Counted from the first letter of the stretch, positions 1 through 11,602 are shown. The stretch is 34,328 nt of DNA from Reclinomonas americana ATCC 50394 (GCA_048213135.1 PS015177.1:34432-68759); one strand, 5' to 3'. The notes: a model not told the origin generated them from the sequence alone. Program-made: numbers and translations.

Positions 1-485
1 GGGGGTATGCTTTTGAAAGGAGAGAAAGGGGGTATGATTGTCGATTACAGCCCGCAAAACAGCGGCCGTGTGCCGTCGAGACACTCTCGCTCAAGGAGCG
101 AGGCAACACCCGTGCGATAGCCAAACGTCGTGCGGGCAAGGCGAGTAGGGGGTGGTGGTTAGGTCGGTGGTGGTGGTGGGGGGGAAAGAAGACACCACCA
201 CCGACATTAGAGAAGGTCACCAAAAAGACCCCACCACTCGCCGCCCGCAAAACCGACGCTGACATGCCGGGGCGGTGCACCAGGAAACCTGTGTCTCTGC
301 ACACGGCTGCTTGCGGGCCCAATATCTGAAAGAGTGGGAGAGGGAGGGAGGAGGAGGAAAGGGACAGAAGGGAGGGGAGAAGGAGGGAAAGGGGAGGAGG
401 AGAGAGAGGGAGGGAGGAGGGGTTGGAGGGGTTAAAGGGGGGGTTGAGTAACTGGACCACGGGGGCGGTCCAGCTCTACAGGTTA
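1..485. other. 3' flank, G-rich low complexity, no gene seen
   Basis: This stretch lies downstream of the minus-strand gene that stops at 486. It holds G/A-rich simple sequence, especially 330-460 (GGGAGG and GGAGG runs) and 150-185 (GGTGGT). Open frames here are biased translations of this repetition and look like no protein. It may contain the 3' UTR of the neighbouring gene, but no AATAAA-type signal is obvious on the minus strand. Confidence 0.5.
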
Positions 486-1961
486 CTACTGGTAACGATC
501 CACCGACCACGTCATCAACAAGTGTGACAGGAACGCGCGGGCGCGGTCGGGGTCCGCCAGGCAGGCGCAAAGCTCATGGCGCTCTGCCGGCGACATGTGT
601 GACAGATGCTCCACCAGAGCCGCCGACGGAGGGGGCGGCAGCGGCATCGGTGGTGAAGCAGCTGCGGCGTCGTCGACACGACGACGCGAAGTTGGCGGCG
701 ACTCGTCGTCCACATCATCCGCGTCCATGGACGACGGCGACGCTCGCTTGTTGTTGGCGCGCCGCGCCGCACTGTCGGTCTGCGGCTTGGGCGGGCGCTT
801 NNNNNNNNNNNNNNNNNNNNNNNNNNNNNNNNNNNNNNNNNNNNNNNNNNNNNNNNNNNNNNNNNNNNNNNNNNNNNNNNNNNNNNNNNNNNNNNNNNNN
901 NNNNNNNNNNNNNNNNNNNNNNNNNNNNNNNNNNNNNNNNNNNNNNNNNNNNNNNNNNNNNNNNNNNNNNNNNNNNNNNNNNNNNNNNNNNNNNNNNNNN
1001 NNNNNNNNNNNNNNNNNNNNNNNNNNNNNNNNNNNNNNNNNNNNNNNNNNNNCTTGGCCTTGACCACAAAGGGCGACGAGTGAATGACCAGCATGCGGTG
1101 CGCGGGGTTCGCCGCATCGGCCACTGTCAGCTCCAGACGGAAGCGCGAGCCCTTGTGTCGCGACGACTGCGTGCGCAGCGTCAGCGCGCTCTCGCCCTCG
1201 TACACCGACTCGCCACTGCATCGACTCAGCGCAAACGACACGTCGCCCTGCAGCGGCGGTGGCTCGCACACCACATCAGCGCCCGTCTCCGTAATCAGCG
1301 ACACATGCACCACCGCTGAGTGTCCGCCAGGCAGCAAACTGTTCAGCCCATCCACGCGCAACAGCAGGTGCGACGAGTATGGCGCCGAGTACTGCACATC
1401 GGCACTGCAACAACGTCCGTCCATGAGCGTCCACAATGCTATTAATGCACACGCCAGACAACAACAACAACATACGCAACAGATCAGTGGAGAACTCGGT
1501 GCGCTGCTGGCGAGCCGACTTGAAGAGCACCTGGAACGGCACCGTGTAGCCTGCATGCACAAAGGAGCGTGTGAGCAACACAGTCTATTTCAGGTCGAAC
1601 ATTGTCGCGCGTCAAAGCAAAACTCACCGCCCACTAGCGTCCAGCTGCCCACCTCTCGCACAGCGGCTGGTGGTGGTGGCGGCGGTGGTGGTGGCGGTAG
1701 TGGTGGCGCACACCACACAGCAGTCGACGAGGACAAGGCGGCAGGCGGCAAACACGTGGTGGGCGGTTGCGAGGGCAAAGGCGGTGGTGGTGGCATCGAC
1801 ATCGGCAGCGCCACTAGCGGAGGCGACGCGCTTGTGAAGCCATCATCATCGTCACCAAAGCCGCCGCCAAAGCCAAAGTCGTCGTGTGGTGGTGGCGGTT
1901 GGTGATGGTGATGGTGCATGTTGGCCCACCAGCCGCCGCTGTCCAGGTCGTCGCTGTTCAT
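486..1961 (-). CDS. Possible beta-sandwich (CBP60/Runt/p53-like) transcription factor, 3 exons
   Basis: Three exons are read: 1961-1628, 1550-1481 and 1404-486. The phases agree and give about 440 residues, 84 of them hidden by the gap at 801-1052. The N-terminus has His, Asp/Gly and poly-Pro runs, typical of a disordered activation region. A compact domain of about 140 residues follows. It contains VPFQVLFKS, SHLLLRVDGL, AVVHVSLITETG, then SSRHKGSRFRLELTV and HSSPFVVKAKRPPKP. The order of strands, ending in a basic RFRL strand and an FVVK strand followed by basic residues, recalls plant CBP60 proteins and Runt/p53-like immunoglobulin-fold DNA-binding domains. That is a pattern-level inference. 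The C-terminus is basic, then acidic, then has a short helical segment near LSHMSPAERHELCACL. The second intron uses a GTTGCG donor. The start at 1961 is the first ATG of the conserved frame. Confidence 0.6.
801..1052. other. Assembly gap, 252 N
   Basis: This is a run of N inside the last exon of the minus-strand gene. The frame is the same on both sides if the length is exact, but an intron could be hidden here. Confidence 0.99.
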
Positions 1962-2321
1962 CACCGAGGTGCCGCGAGAGGGTGTGTGTGTGTGTGTGTG
2001 TATAAGAAGGTGGGGTATGAATGGGTATGTGTGTCCGACTGTGGCCCGAGCTCTCCGATGCCGAAGGAAAAAATACCTGTCCACTCGTCGGGTGGATGGC
2101 GGATTCAGANNNNNNNNNNNNNNNNNNNNNNNNNNNNNNNNAGAGAGAGAGAGAGAGAGTTTCCGAGTCCTCACAAACAAGTCAAGCGCGGCGACAGCAT
2201 GTTGGAGGCGTCTGTCAGTGGTGGTCGGGATTGCGATGCAGCGAGTGCAGGAAACGCATCGACAAGGCGCCACCCGCACCGTAACCCTGCATGCGCATTC
2301 CGAACAAATCAGCTCGACACA
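1962..2321. promoter_or_regulatory. Divergent intergenic/promoter interval
   Basis: This is the only space between the start codons of the divergent genes at 1961 (-) and 2322 (+), so both promoters and 5' UTRs should lie here. It contains a (GT)10 tract at 1982-2001, a gap at 2110-2141 and a short (GA)n tract at 2142-2159. No TATA box or other known element can be assigned with confidence. Confidence 0.45.
2110..2141. other. Assembly gap, 32 N
   Basis: Run of N bordered on its right by a (GA)n microsatellite, a likely cause of the break. Confidence 0.99.
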
Positions 2322-3543
2322 ATGCGTGTTTCGCTCCTCCCCCTCCTCTCCCTCCTCCTCCTGCTGCTGGCGGTGGTCTCTGTTGCAAGTGCCGCACCAC
2401 GCCCGTATCACGGCACACTGTTTGCCGCCTCGTGGAACGTGTACGACAAGCCGCACTTTGACAACCGAGTGGGTTCGCTCGACGTGCATTCCTCCGGCAA
2501 CTTTACGCAGCCGTGGCTGACGGCGTTCCCGGCGGCGAGTGATGCCACCACGGCCACGGCCATGAGTGCGCACTCGCTGCTGCTGTACGCGGAGCCGACC
2601 ACTGCGCGTGAGAGCGCCATGTACGTGTTGAATGTGACGCAGTCGCAGCAGGAGTTGCGCGTGGTGCACCGCGTGACGCCGGCCAAGAAGCTCGACGATG
2701 TGCGCTGTGCGCAGAGTGTGAGCGAGGAGCTGTCGGCGCAGGAGTGCTACGGCTTGTTCCAGGGTCCGGTGGGCACCAGCGACAAGAATGCTCTCATGCG
2801 ACTGGATGTGCGCACCGGCGCCGTCAGCACTGTGATGTCGCTGGCGGACTGGGATGGGTGGGAGATGGATGCCTCTGCGTTTGACACGCAGCGCCGCCTC
2901 TTCCATGTGGTGCTGTCGAGGAGCATTCGCGAGGTGAGATCAAGACACCGACCCCCACTTCTGCATTCTCCTCCTCTCCTCATTGTTCCTCCTATGCGCG
3001 TGCGCGTGTGTGCAGGGTGCTGCCGCCGATCGCGACGGCGCAGACTTCCCGCCGCAGTATACTCTGGAGCTGGTGACGATTGACGTGGCGACGGGCAAGG
3101 TTCTCGCCGAGGTGGGCGTGGCGCGCCAGTTCGCCGGCCCCATGTGCGTAGATGAGCGCCTCGGCTTGATCACACTCGGCAGCGAGCAGGGCCTGACGCT
3201 GGCGTTGGTCGACTGGCACACAGTTGCGTGCAGCATGCTAGCGCTCGTGCTCCTGGTGAAACTCAAACTGAACACAAACTATGCGATGTGTGGTGGTGAA
3301 ACAATAATACAGGGCAAGGAGACCTCGCTGTACCCCGACAAGATCGGCTACCCGTCGCCGTACGGTGCGGCCTGCGAGAGTGGCTTCCTGGCAGCGTCGT
3401 ACATTGACGCCGTGCACCACACGAACAAGCTGGTGGTGTTCGACTTGTCGACCGCCTCCGCCACATCGCCCGCCACCATCACCTCCATCGTCGACAGCGC
3501 CATCGATACGCATGCCTACGCGTTGACCAAGGATCCGCAGTGA
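2322..3543 (+). CDS. Secreted beta-propeller-like protein, 3 exons
   Basis: The exons 2322-2933, 3016-3222 and 3313-3543 join in phase 0 and give 349 residues. The protein begins with a clear signal peptide: a Met-Arg start, a Leu-rich hydrophobic core of about 14 residues and a small-residue cleavage region (VASAAP). The mature part has repeating strand-turn units such as TGAVSTVMSLADWDGWEMDASAFD and YTLELVTIDVATGKVLAEV, separated by a paired-Cys segment (RCAQSVSEELSAQECYG). This resembles secreted beta-propeller proteins, but no named family was recognised. NFT and NVT are possible N-glycosylation sites. The second intron (90 nt, donor GTTGCG) has no in-frame stop and is a multiple of three, so a retained form would still be translated. 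The start was chosen because it gives the signal peptide at once. An AATAAA follows 55 nt after the stop. Confidence 0.8.
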
Positions 3544-3597
3544 GCATGCGTGAAGGATAGAGCAAGGAAGCATGATGGTGTGATAACTTCCCAACGT

Positions 3598-3603
3598 AAT
3601 AAA
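3598..3603 (+). terminator. Polyadenylation signal AATAAA
   Basis: A canonical hexamer lies 55 nt downstream of the TGA of the secreted-protein gene, in the position expected for cleavage and polyadenylation of its mRNA. Confidence 0.6.
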
Positions 3604-3775
3604 GAGTGGACTGCATGCCAATAGAGGACTCGCCAACCAGCAGCACTGGCATGTGCCTGCATTCGCACTCTGGCCGCCACTACGCCGCGTTGGAACGGCG
3701 ATCACCGGCAGACTTGTCCCGTCAGGCGCTAATTCCGGCTCCCCTCTTATCTCCTGCTCAACAACTGACACGCAC
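3604..3775. other. Short intergenic stretch
   Basis: This lies between the polyadenylation signal of the secreted-protein gene and the next possible start at 3776. I see no recognisable coding or regulatory element. Confidence 0.4.
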
Positions 3776-3949
3776 ATGTCGTCGCGGCATGCATATTCAC
3801 GAGCAGAGCTTCTTGCTCTGCGCAATGCAGTGAGCGATCCTCCACCACGACCCGAAGGTCTACCCTTTCATTTGTGGAAACATGCACCGTTGCGCCCTTG
3901 TCTCTCTGCGAATGTGTGTGCAGCAAGGTCTCTGATCGTGCCTCTGTGA
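3776..3949 (+). CDS. Small ORF with eIF4E-binding-like motif, or 5' exon of F-box gene
   Basis: An ATG at 3776 opens a 57-codon frame with YSRAELLALR near its start, which fits the Y-x4-L-hydrophobic motif by which 4E-BP and 4E-T proteins bind eIF4E. A good donor (GTGAGC) lies at 3830, so the frame may be only a first exon. It has the same frame as the F-box exon that follows, which lacks an ATG of its own. I could not find a canonical splice that joins the two. It may be an independent micro-protein, the 5' end of the next gene, or a chance frame. Confidence 0.3.
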   Translation: MSSRHAYSRAELLALRNAVSDPPPRPEGLPFHLWKHAPLRPCLSANVCAARSLIVPL

Positions 3950-3955
3950 AGACAC

Positions 3956-6900
3956 TTGGACTTGCCGGACGACTGTTGGAGACGAGTGTTTGAGTTCACC
4001 GATCTCGGTGAGTGCATCGCATGCATGTGCACCTCCCGCGTATTCGCTCAATCACTCCCCGCTCACAGGCGAAGTGCTGCGTCTGCGACGCGTGAATTCG
4101 CGGTCAGTCAGCCGAGTACCTCCACCTCCACTCTCCTCCTCCACTCCACTGACAGACGGTGAGCAATGCCTGCACAGATGGAAGCACATCGTGTTCCTCT
4201 CCGAGTTTGTCCGTGTGCCACTGCCGCTGCGCTCACGCGTGCAGTACCCGCCTGGGCGACTCATGAGGTTCGTCTCTGCGTGCATCCGCTCTCCCATGGC
4301 GTGACTCCTGACTGGGGAGTGGAGCAGATTGATGTTGGCCACCTTGCAGAGATTCCGTGCACTCCGAGTGCTGTCGCTGGGACTGGATCGCCGCTACCTG
4401 GCATCGTCCTCCTCTTCGACTGGCGCTGCACCTTCTGCTGCTGCTACTGCTGGTGGATCCAGTTCGTCGCCTTTACCATCACCGTCTCCGTCTCCGTCGG
4501 CCCGCGTCGATCATGCCAGCAGTGTGTTTGTGGACGAGTTTCAGGCGGTGCGTGTGTGGAGTGCACGCACGAATGCACGCCAGTCGAGTTGTGTCTCACC
4601 TGCAAGTGCAGTCTGACTGGCGTCAAGAACCGCGGCAAGAGCGCCGGAGGGGCAACTCCACACAGTCATCGTCGTCGTCGGTGGCGTCGTCGGCATCGAC
4701 GCAGCACGTGTACCGCGACGAGGTGTGCATGAGTGACGCACAGATGGAGGAACTCTTCGCCGCCATGGTGCACCTCGAGAAGCTGCAGCTGTGTGGTATC
4801 GGTGGCCTTCGATCGTTCCGCTTGCCACCACCACTGGCACGCACGCTGCGCCACGCCTCGTTTATGGTAAGTCGCGCGTGTGTGTGTGCACATGTCGACA
4901 CACGCGCTGACCATGCAGTCAACAGAACTGCTCGGATCTGACACTGAGCATGTCGACAAGTGCGCCGGCGGCTGCCGCATCCGCGACAGACGACACGGCG
5001 GCCGTGCGTCGCTTCCCATCGGATCCAGACGCACCCCCCGTACCCCTATCGATGTGCGCCTTTCTTCAGGCCGCCGTGCGGCTCGTTTCCCTCAACATTG
5101 AGAGTTGTCGGTACGCGATGCCGATGGCACTTTGTTTCTCTCTTCCTCCGCGCACGCACTCTGAATCCCATGCAGCAATCTAGACGTGTCCAGCGTGGCC
5201 GAGGCTGTGTCATGCCACCTCTCGGTTCTCCGCACTCTCTCCATACACGCCAGTGGTCGAGAGGCGTCCTCGCGTCTCGTCTTCTCCTCATCATCACTCA
5301 AATCGCTGCGCATCTCCAACTGTGCCGTGCTGGCGCTGGCGCTGCAGACACCGGCGCTGGAGCATTTGCAGCTGTTTGACATGCACGAATTGGACGAGGA
5401 CGCACTGTGTGCCACGTTGCTCGATCTGCAGCGTGGAGTACATCCGCACGACGGCACCGCCACCACCAATGTGTCGGTGTTGATTCGTCGCTCGCCGGTG
5501 CGAATGGTGACGGTGCCGGCGGGCTCGCGTGTGCACTCGCTTTCACTGCGCGACATGCCCGTGTTGGATACTGGTAAGCCATGGAAAAAGCAGAGGAGAG
5601 ATGGAGGGTATGCACTCGTGATTCGTCCTCACACCCGCACACACACACAGTGGTGCTGGTGGAACCATCGTCGCTGAGTGTTCTCGAATGCATTCGCCTG
5701 CCCGAGCTGCACGTGGTAACGGCGCAGGTGCCGATCGATGATGTGCCGAGGTTGACCGATGCGCCGCCCGTCAATCAGTCGCTCCGTGAACTGTGTCTGG
5801 AGCAGTGCCCGGCTCTCGACGCGCGCGCTGTCGAGACGATTCTTGGAGGTGCAGAAGAACGATCAACAGCGTGTGATACTTTCGTGTTCTCACTCGGCTC
5901 GCTTAGTGTTCACCCAACTGCACCACTTGACACTCGGTGTGCAGCCACACGGCGCACTGGTCAAGAATGGCCGTTTGCGTTTTACGTCACCATCGCTTCG
6001 GCATGTCTCGTTCCGAGTGAGTATCATCATCTCGAGCTCGCTGTCGTCGACAGTTCCTGAATGCGTTTCACAGGACTGCACGGTGGGCTCCACGATGTTG
6101 GCCACATCGGGTCTCACAGCGGCCTCGACATTGAGCACATTGGACCTGCAGAGCGTCACGTGGCAATCAGGTAGATGTGGAAACGCGCACACACATTTTT
6201 CAATGTCAGGAAGCCAGCTGACATGGTGGTATATCAGGGCTCAAGTCGCCGTCGCTGCACCGATTGCTGGCCACACATTCGGTGCTGGTGTCGCCGTGGG
6301 ATGCACCGGCCTTTGGAGAAGTGGCTGTTGCGTCGCTGCGTGCGCTCGCACTGGCAAACTGCGAGGTGTCGGTGCCACTACTGCTCTCCGTGTTGCAGAG
6401 CTGGTGCGTACGTCCCTTTTCCTCGTCACGCCCGACACCGAGACCAATGACCTCGTCTTCTCGCATGCGTACAGCGAGCGATCACTACAGACGCTGGATT
6501 TGCGGCACACATACGCCACACCAGCGCCGTCGTCGACCACCTCGGCAGCCGCTAACGCTGCGGCCTCCGGTGGGGGCAAATCCCCGCACGTGTCCAAGCT
6601 GGCAGAGGAGATGGGTGTGCGGCCGTCCCTCTACGCCGCCGGTTTCTACCCGGCCGAGAGCGATGATGATGACAGTGGTGACGATGACGACGACGACGAC
6701 GAGGAGGAGGCAGGGAACAGAACGACGAGGGTGAAATCGGCGAGTGCTGAATCCGCATCGTGGTCACTGGAGCGGCTGACTGCACTTCGTAGTCTGTGGT
6801 TGGCCGGTTCCGGTGGCAGCAGTGCTTCATTGTCCTCCTCCTCCTCCTCCTCCTCCTCCACCACCACCACCACCACCACCACCGCTTCAGCGGCAGCATC

Positions 6901-7210
6901 GGCAGGGGGCGGCAGTGGAGGAGGCACGCGTACTCAATCGCCCAAGATTGTCAGCAGTGGAGGCGCTGGCGCGCAGTCGCCGTTCGTGCACGTTTTGCTG
7001 TGTGATCGGCGACTGGCGATCACCCCACTACTGGCCTCCCGCTGTCGCAGCGGTGCAGCTGCATTGACGGTAAATGTCGAATCAGGGTCCACTGGCGCGT
7101 TTGCGGCAGACGCACTGTGCGCCACTGTCACCAGTGGAAATGTGAGTGTGGTAATGGTGCCGCCGCTGGCGCAGTCGATACCGATTCCGCGAATGAAATC
7201 TCCACGGTAG
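3956..7210 (+). CDS. F-box and leucine-rich-repeat protein, 12 exons
   Basis: The exons 3956-4007, 4069-4102, 4178-4267, 4328-4547, 4612-4866, 4926-5110, 5176-5573, 5651-5848, 5907-6016, 6074-6170, 6238-6403 and 6475-7210 join without frame conflict (about 846 residues). The spliced N-terminus contains an F-box: LPDDCWRRVFEFTDLG, then EVLRLRRVNSRWKHIV. Leucine-rich repeats follow, for example FRALRVLSLGL, LEKLQLCGIGGL, VRLVSLNIESC, LKSLRISNC, ALEHLQLFDM, LRELCLEQC, LHHLTLGV and SLRALALANC. F-box/LRR proteins are substrate adaptors of SCF ubiquitin ligases: the F-box binds Skp1 and the LRRs bind the target. The last exon carries an acidic Asp/Glu run (6661-6714), Ser and Thr runs (6830-6885) and another LRR-like unit. 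No ATG was found for the first F-box exon. An in-frame TGA at 3947 means that an upstream exon, or a sequence error, must supply the start. Confidence 0.85.
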
Positions 7211-7268
7211 TCATGTGATGTTACAACAATGACGTAAAAAAGTACATTACAGTTCGTCGCCACGCGCA
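7211..7268. other. 58-bp convergent spacer
   Basis: This is the whole space between the stop of the F-box/LRR gene and the stop of the opposing ankyrin gene. It includes an A-run (GTAAAAAAG). Both 3' UTRs and polyadenylation signals must overlap here or lie within the neighbour's coding region. Confidence 0.7.
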
Positions 7269-10200
7269 TCACCTCAACGATCCTTCGTCATCGAGGCCTG
7301 CGCCGGCTTCCACACGCGAGAAAAGATTGTACAGTTCAAAATGCTTGCGATGCGACGCAATCTCAAGCGGTCTCTGCACCAGGTCGGTGCCGCCCGCCGG
7401 GTGCTTGACGCGTTGTGCGATGGCCAGCGATGCGCCGGCTCGAATCAGAGCGCGAACGGCTTTGATCTTGCCCTCGGATGCAGCGAGACAGAGCGCGGTG
7501 GTGTGCGTGTCACCTATAACGTGGTCAGGCGACGCAGACTCTTTCAAGATTCTGCATCCACACTCACCAATCCACCACAGCTGGTTCACGTCCACAAAAC
7601 GGTGCGCGGCCAACACCGGTATGCATTTCGGTCGATCGAGCTTGGCGGCGACAAACAGTGGCTGCACAGGGAGATGAGCAAAGGGGTTCACACTACGCTG
7701 CATACACGGGGGTATGCGCACGACACACCGGCAAGTTGCCGTGGTCTGGACAAGTGGCGGTGGGATCCGCGTGCAACTCATTGATGAGGTAGTCCACAAC
7801 GTCGTCGTTGTCGAGCTCCACCGACTTGGAGAGCGGCTGTGAGAATAACGGTCAGCTCACTGCCTGCTCGTCAAAAACCGTGCCAATCCTCACCGTCCCC
7901 TGATTGCACATGAAGCACGGCAAGTTGACGTGCACACCACACCACCGCACCAAGTACTCCATCACACGCAGCTGGCCCCATCGCACCGCACGACCCATCG
8001 CCGTGTCCTTGGTGGCATCGCACGTCAACTGCACATCGGCTCCTGCTCGAATCAGTGCCGTCACCGCCTGTTTGACACTCGCAGATGTCAGCACTCTACG
8101 CAAGGAATGTGCACCATGCGAATAAACACAACTTCCAAGTTGCCGTTCTTGGCCGCCGCGTGAATCGGCTGTTGGCTGACTGGTAAGCAAATGCTCCTCT
8201 TAGATCTTCAAGTGTCACATCACTCTCACCGCATTGCCGTTCTCCGACTGCAGATTCGGGTTCGCGCCGTGATTCAGCAGCGCCTGCAACAGATCGACTT
8301 GATTGCGCACAGCTGCCACATACAGTGCCTGTGTGTGGGGGCTCCGGTGAGGTGACACCAAACATACGAGCAAAAACAAGCACACGACAACGGACCGTTG
8401 AACCCGTGGCGATGCGGTACTGCGATGGACCGTCGGCCGGCCACTGCATGTCGACATCGACACCGAAGCGGAGCAGCAGGTGCAACAGTGGGAGAACAAG
8501 TTGCTGTTGCTGCAGCAGCGGCACCTTGAGAATGATCGGATTGCGCTTGTCGTTTACGTGCGCGCCATTGGTACAGAAGAGATCCACAAGTGCAAGATCG
8601 ATGTGCTGCCGATCCACGTACGCCTGCAACAGTGGTGGGTGGCCTGCGTTGAGATCGGCGCCCAGTCGCACCAGGAGAGCCACCACTTCCACGTCGGGGT
8701 ACTCGTGAGTGTTCATGTAGGCATTCAATACCTGCGAGAGGCATTGGTCGGCACATAATTTTGGGAAGGAGCACTCCACTAATTGGTATACCTCAAAGCC
8801 ATCGGCATTCATGTCGGTGCCACGAAGAGCAATGGTCCGCACGACATGCAAGTCGACCTCGGTGCCGCACACATACTGATGCAGAACCTGAGCGTGCGGG
8901 CGTGCGCGCGTGTGAGTTTCTCTCTGTGAGAGGTAGCGTAGGAGAAAGCAGTGCGCAACGTGCAAGTGGCTCAGTTGTGGGGTCTCCACTCCTGCGCCAA
9001 TGAGTGCCATCAGAATCGACATGTCCTCGCGCTCCAGCGGTGTGGTGATGTACGACTCGTTGGCAACACCCTCCCATCGGTCACCAGACACACGTTCCTC
9101 TGCAGCGGAGAGTGCCCGTACGCGGCAATGAGCACATACGACTTTTGACGATGAATAATGTGGGCACACAGACCCCACGGAATGCCGGCACTCGGATTGG
9201 CGCCGGCTTTGAGCAGAAACTCGACCGTCTCCAGGTGGCTCTTTGCAATCGCCAGTGCCCTGAAGGAAATGTGCGGTGAGAACACGGAGTGGCACAACAG
9301 GCACGACGCGGACGCAACAGCGGGGTGATGAGGCGACGGCGCGGAAACACACTCGTTGACGAAGGGGAAAAGTCGGAGATGTACTGGATCTGGAACTGAT
9401 CGATGCGAACACCAACCCTGCACCGGAGCGCGCACACAATTAGCCTCCTCCTTTTGTTCTGCAAGCATCACCATCTGCACACGAAACATGACAAGCACTG
9501 GCAGTACGCTCATCCATCGCGACGGCTCCATCGTCAGCATGACCTCGTGGAGGTAGTTTCGCTTGTCCTCTGCGCAGCGGCAAGCACATTCAACTAACTC
9601 TCCACAGCCGTGTGACAGACAGCACTAATCCCTACCGTACAAGAACGAGCGTGTGCTCTTGGAGTGCAGCACGGCGCGCAAGTAATCCATGTGACCGTTT
9701 TCCACCAACCACATGCTGCTCGCCTCGTGAGTGAGGCACACCAAAAGTGAGACGAGCACACGGGGTACGCAACACGTCGAGAGGATTCGTCGTGGCATCG
9801 TACTCCTCTGCCAGCTGCTGGCTCAACTCGAGATCGTTGTACTCGAACATGGCCACGGACATGAAGTTGTGCGGTACTGCACGAGGGGATGGTGAGCACC
9901 GGCATTGGCATCACTTCCAACGCATGGAGACGTACATGAAGCGTTGGGGCAGGTTGCAGGTCGTCGTGTGAACGGATGATCGATCCCCAGTCCGGTCCAC
10001 TCGGCCACCGCACTGTACACAATGGCATCATGCCGTGGAGCCGCCAGGCTGTGGGGAATCGAATCGTGAGGTCGACGATCGGCATCGAGGTGAAAGCTAC
10101 GGCACAGCACGCAACTTGTACATCCGACTGCGCTCTGCTGTGAACTCTAGGTCAACACCTTGCCTCTCGACCAGCAAGTACTGAACCACCTCCGCCGCCG

Positions 10201-11328
10201 CCATGTCCACCACCAAGTCTGGCGACACGAGTGGTTCCACGAAACCATCTGCATACGGAAGAAGGACTGGCAGTCAGCGAGATAAACAAAGTGGTCTTGC
10301 AACAAAAGGCGAGACGCACGCATGTCGCCGGCTTGCGTTGCGTGCTTGATGATGGCACGCGCAGCCGCCACACCCAGTCCATCGTGCACCACATTGGTCT
10401 GTTCAGGGCAGAGAGAGAGACAGATCAGACCCGAGAGGGGAACCACACAGTTGATGATGGCACGCAACCATGGCCAAGCGCGCCAGGATCCGAACGGCGC
10501 GGTCACATGTGTCGTGCAGGTAGGCGGCCAGCGCCGACTTGGTGGCCGACGGCAAGTGGATCGGCGCGCTCTGTCGGCACAGTTGCTCGAACGCAGGCGG
10601 GACAGAACGCACAGTGCCAGGAGGTTCTGCATAGCACACACAACATGAGCGACGATGACCCACCGCCAACTTTCCAGACTCTCTCACTCGCAAACCTCCA
10701 GTGAGACGCTCCCACATGAGATCAAACAGGGTGGGAATCAGGGTCGAGTTCATGTAGTTGGCGCGGTCGTGCGGGAAGCTTATGAACTGCGCACACACGG
10801 ATGAGAGACAGCAACAGCGACAGGGCTGCGATCAGTCCAAACAAACACACACCGTCTGCCAAAAGTCGTCAAAGTGTCGCCCCGTGTACCGCAACACCGC
10901 CGCTGTGTGCTTCTCCAGCTCACTCCCATGCGGCACAATCACGACTTCCGTCACTGGCGGCTGCACAACCAGCGGCACCGCTCGCCTCGACGAAGCCGGC
11001 ACCGACGATCGCGCACTGGCCGATCCCGAGTTCGCACCCGGCCCACCGCCCGCCACAGTAACAGGCGCCGACATGGACGCCACCACTGTCGACGGCAGCA
11101 GCACAGAGAATCGCGCACTGCCGAGATCCTCCAGCTGCTGTGGCACAGTGTCTCCACCTTGCACAGTCATTGTCGACGCCGTGTCGTCTGTGAACCCTTC
11201 TTCGTCCTCAAGAGGAAGCGCAGGCTGCTGCTCCAGTAGTGATAGAGGAATGCGCGGCACGGGTACTGCAGGTGCGGCGGCATGCACCGATGTCAAGGCC
11301 GCAGTCGATGAGTTGAGATCGTCATACA

Positions 11329-11359
<31 letters not shown>

Positions 11360-11602
11360 TGTGGCCACCTGCTCATCGTCTTCTACATCATCGACGACAC
11401 TGTGTGGTGGTTCATCGGCGCCCACCACTGCCACATCGCTGCGCATGCGCTCCGTGGGCGGAGGTGGTGGACGGTGATTGGTCGACTGTGAGGCCAGTGA
11501 GTGTGCAGAGGCGTGCGAGGAGACGGGTGGCAGTGGTGGTGGAGAGAGTGGAGAGTGCACAGCGCTGTGTGAACGCCTCGCAGAGGAGCCTCCCGAACCC
11601 AT
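7269..11602 (-). CDS. Ankyrin-repeat protein with disordered N-terminus, many exons
   Basis: The first exon (11602-10853; an alternative ATG lies at 11659) encodes a Ser/Pro/Ala-rich region with a poly-Ala run, ending in a globular start (HTAAVLRYTGRHFDDFWQ). Well-phased exons follow at 10786-10696, 10626-10469, 10398-10320, 10248-10116, 10048-9936 and from 9876. The C-terminal exons are about 8110-7894, 7836-7729, 7661-7568 and 7513-7269. Ankyrin units are plain: PIHAAAKNGNLEVV, AVTALIRAGADVQL, LYVAAVRNQVDLLQALLNHG, VEFLLKAGANPSAG, ENGHMDYLRAVLHSK and LCLAASEGKIKAVRALIRAG. Such arrays bind proteins; no catalytic domain is visible. Two introns (donors at 10468 and 10115) begin GTTGCG. Exon boundaries between about 9876 and 8110 are approximate. 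Near 9105-9145 the frame changes, and the only fitting intron has a weak GGGAG acceptor, so an indel is possible. The intron 7514-7567 is a 54-nt in-frame one. Confidence 0.8.

Noticed and set aside
9105-9145. Frameshift or pseudogene in the ankyrin gene
   Set aside because: A 65-nt intron (TAT|GTGCTC...GGGAG|GGT) restores the frame, and ankyrin coding continues normally on both sides. The acceptor is weak, so an assembly indel remains possible, but a broken gene is not needed.
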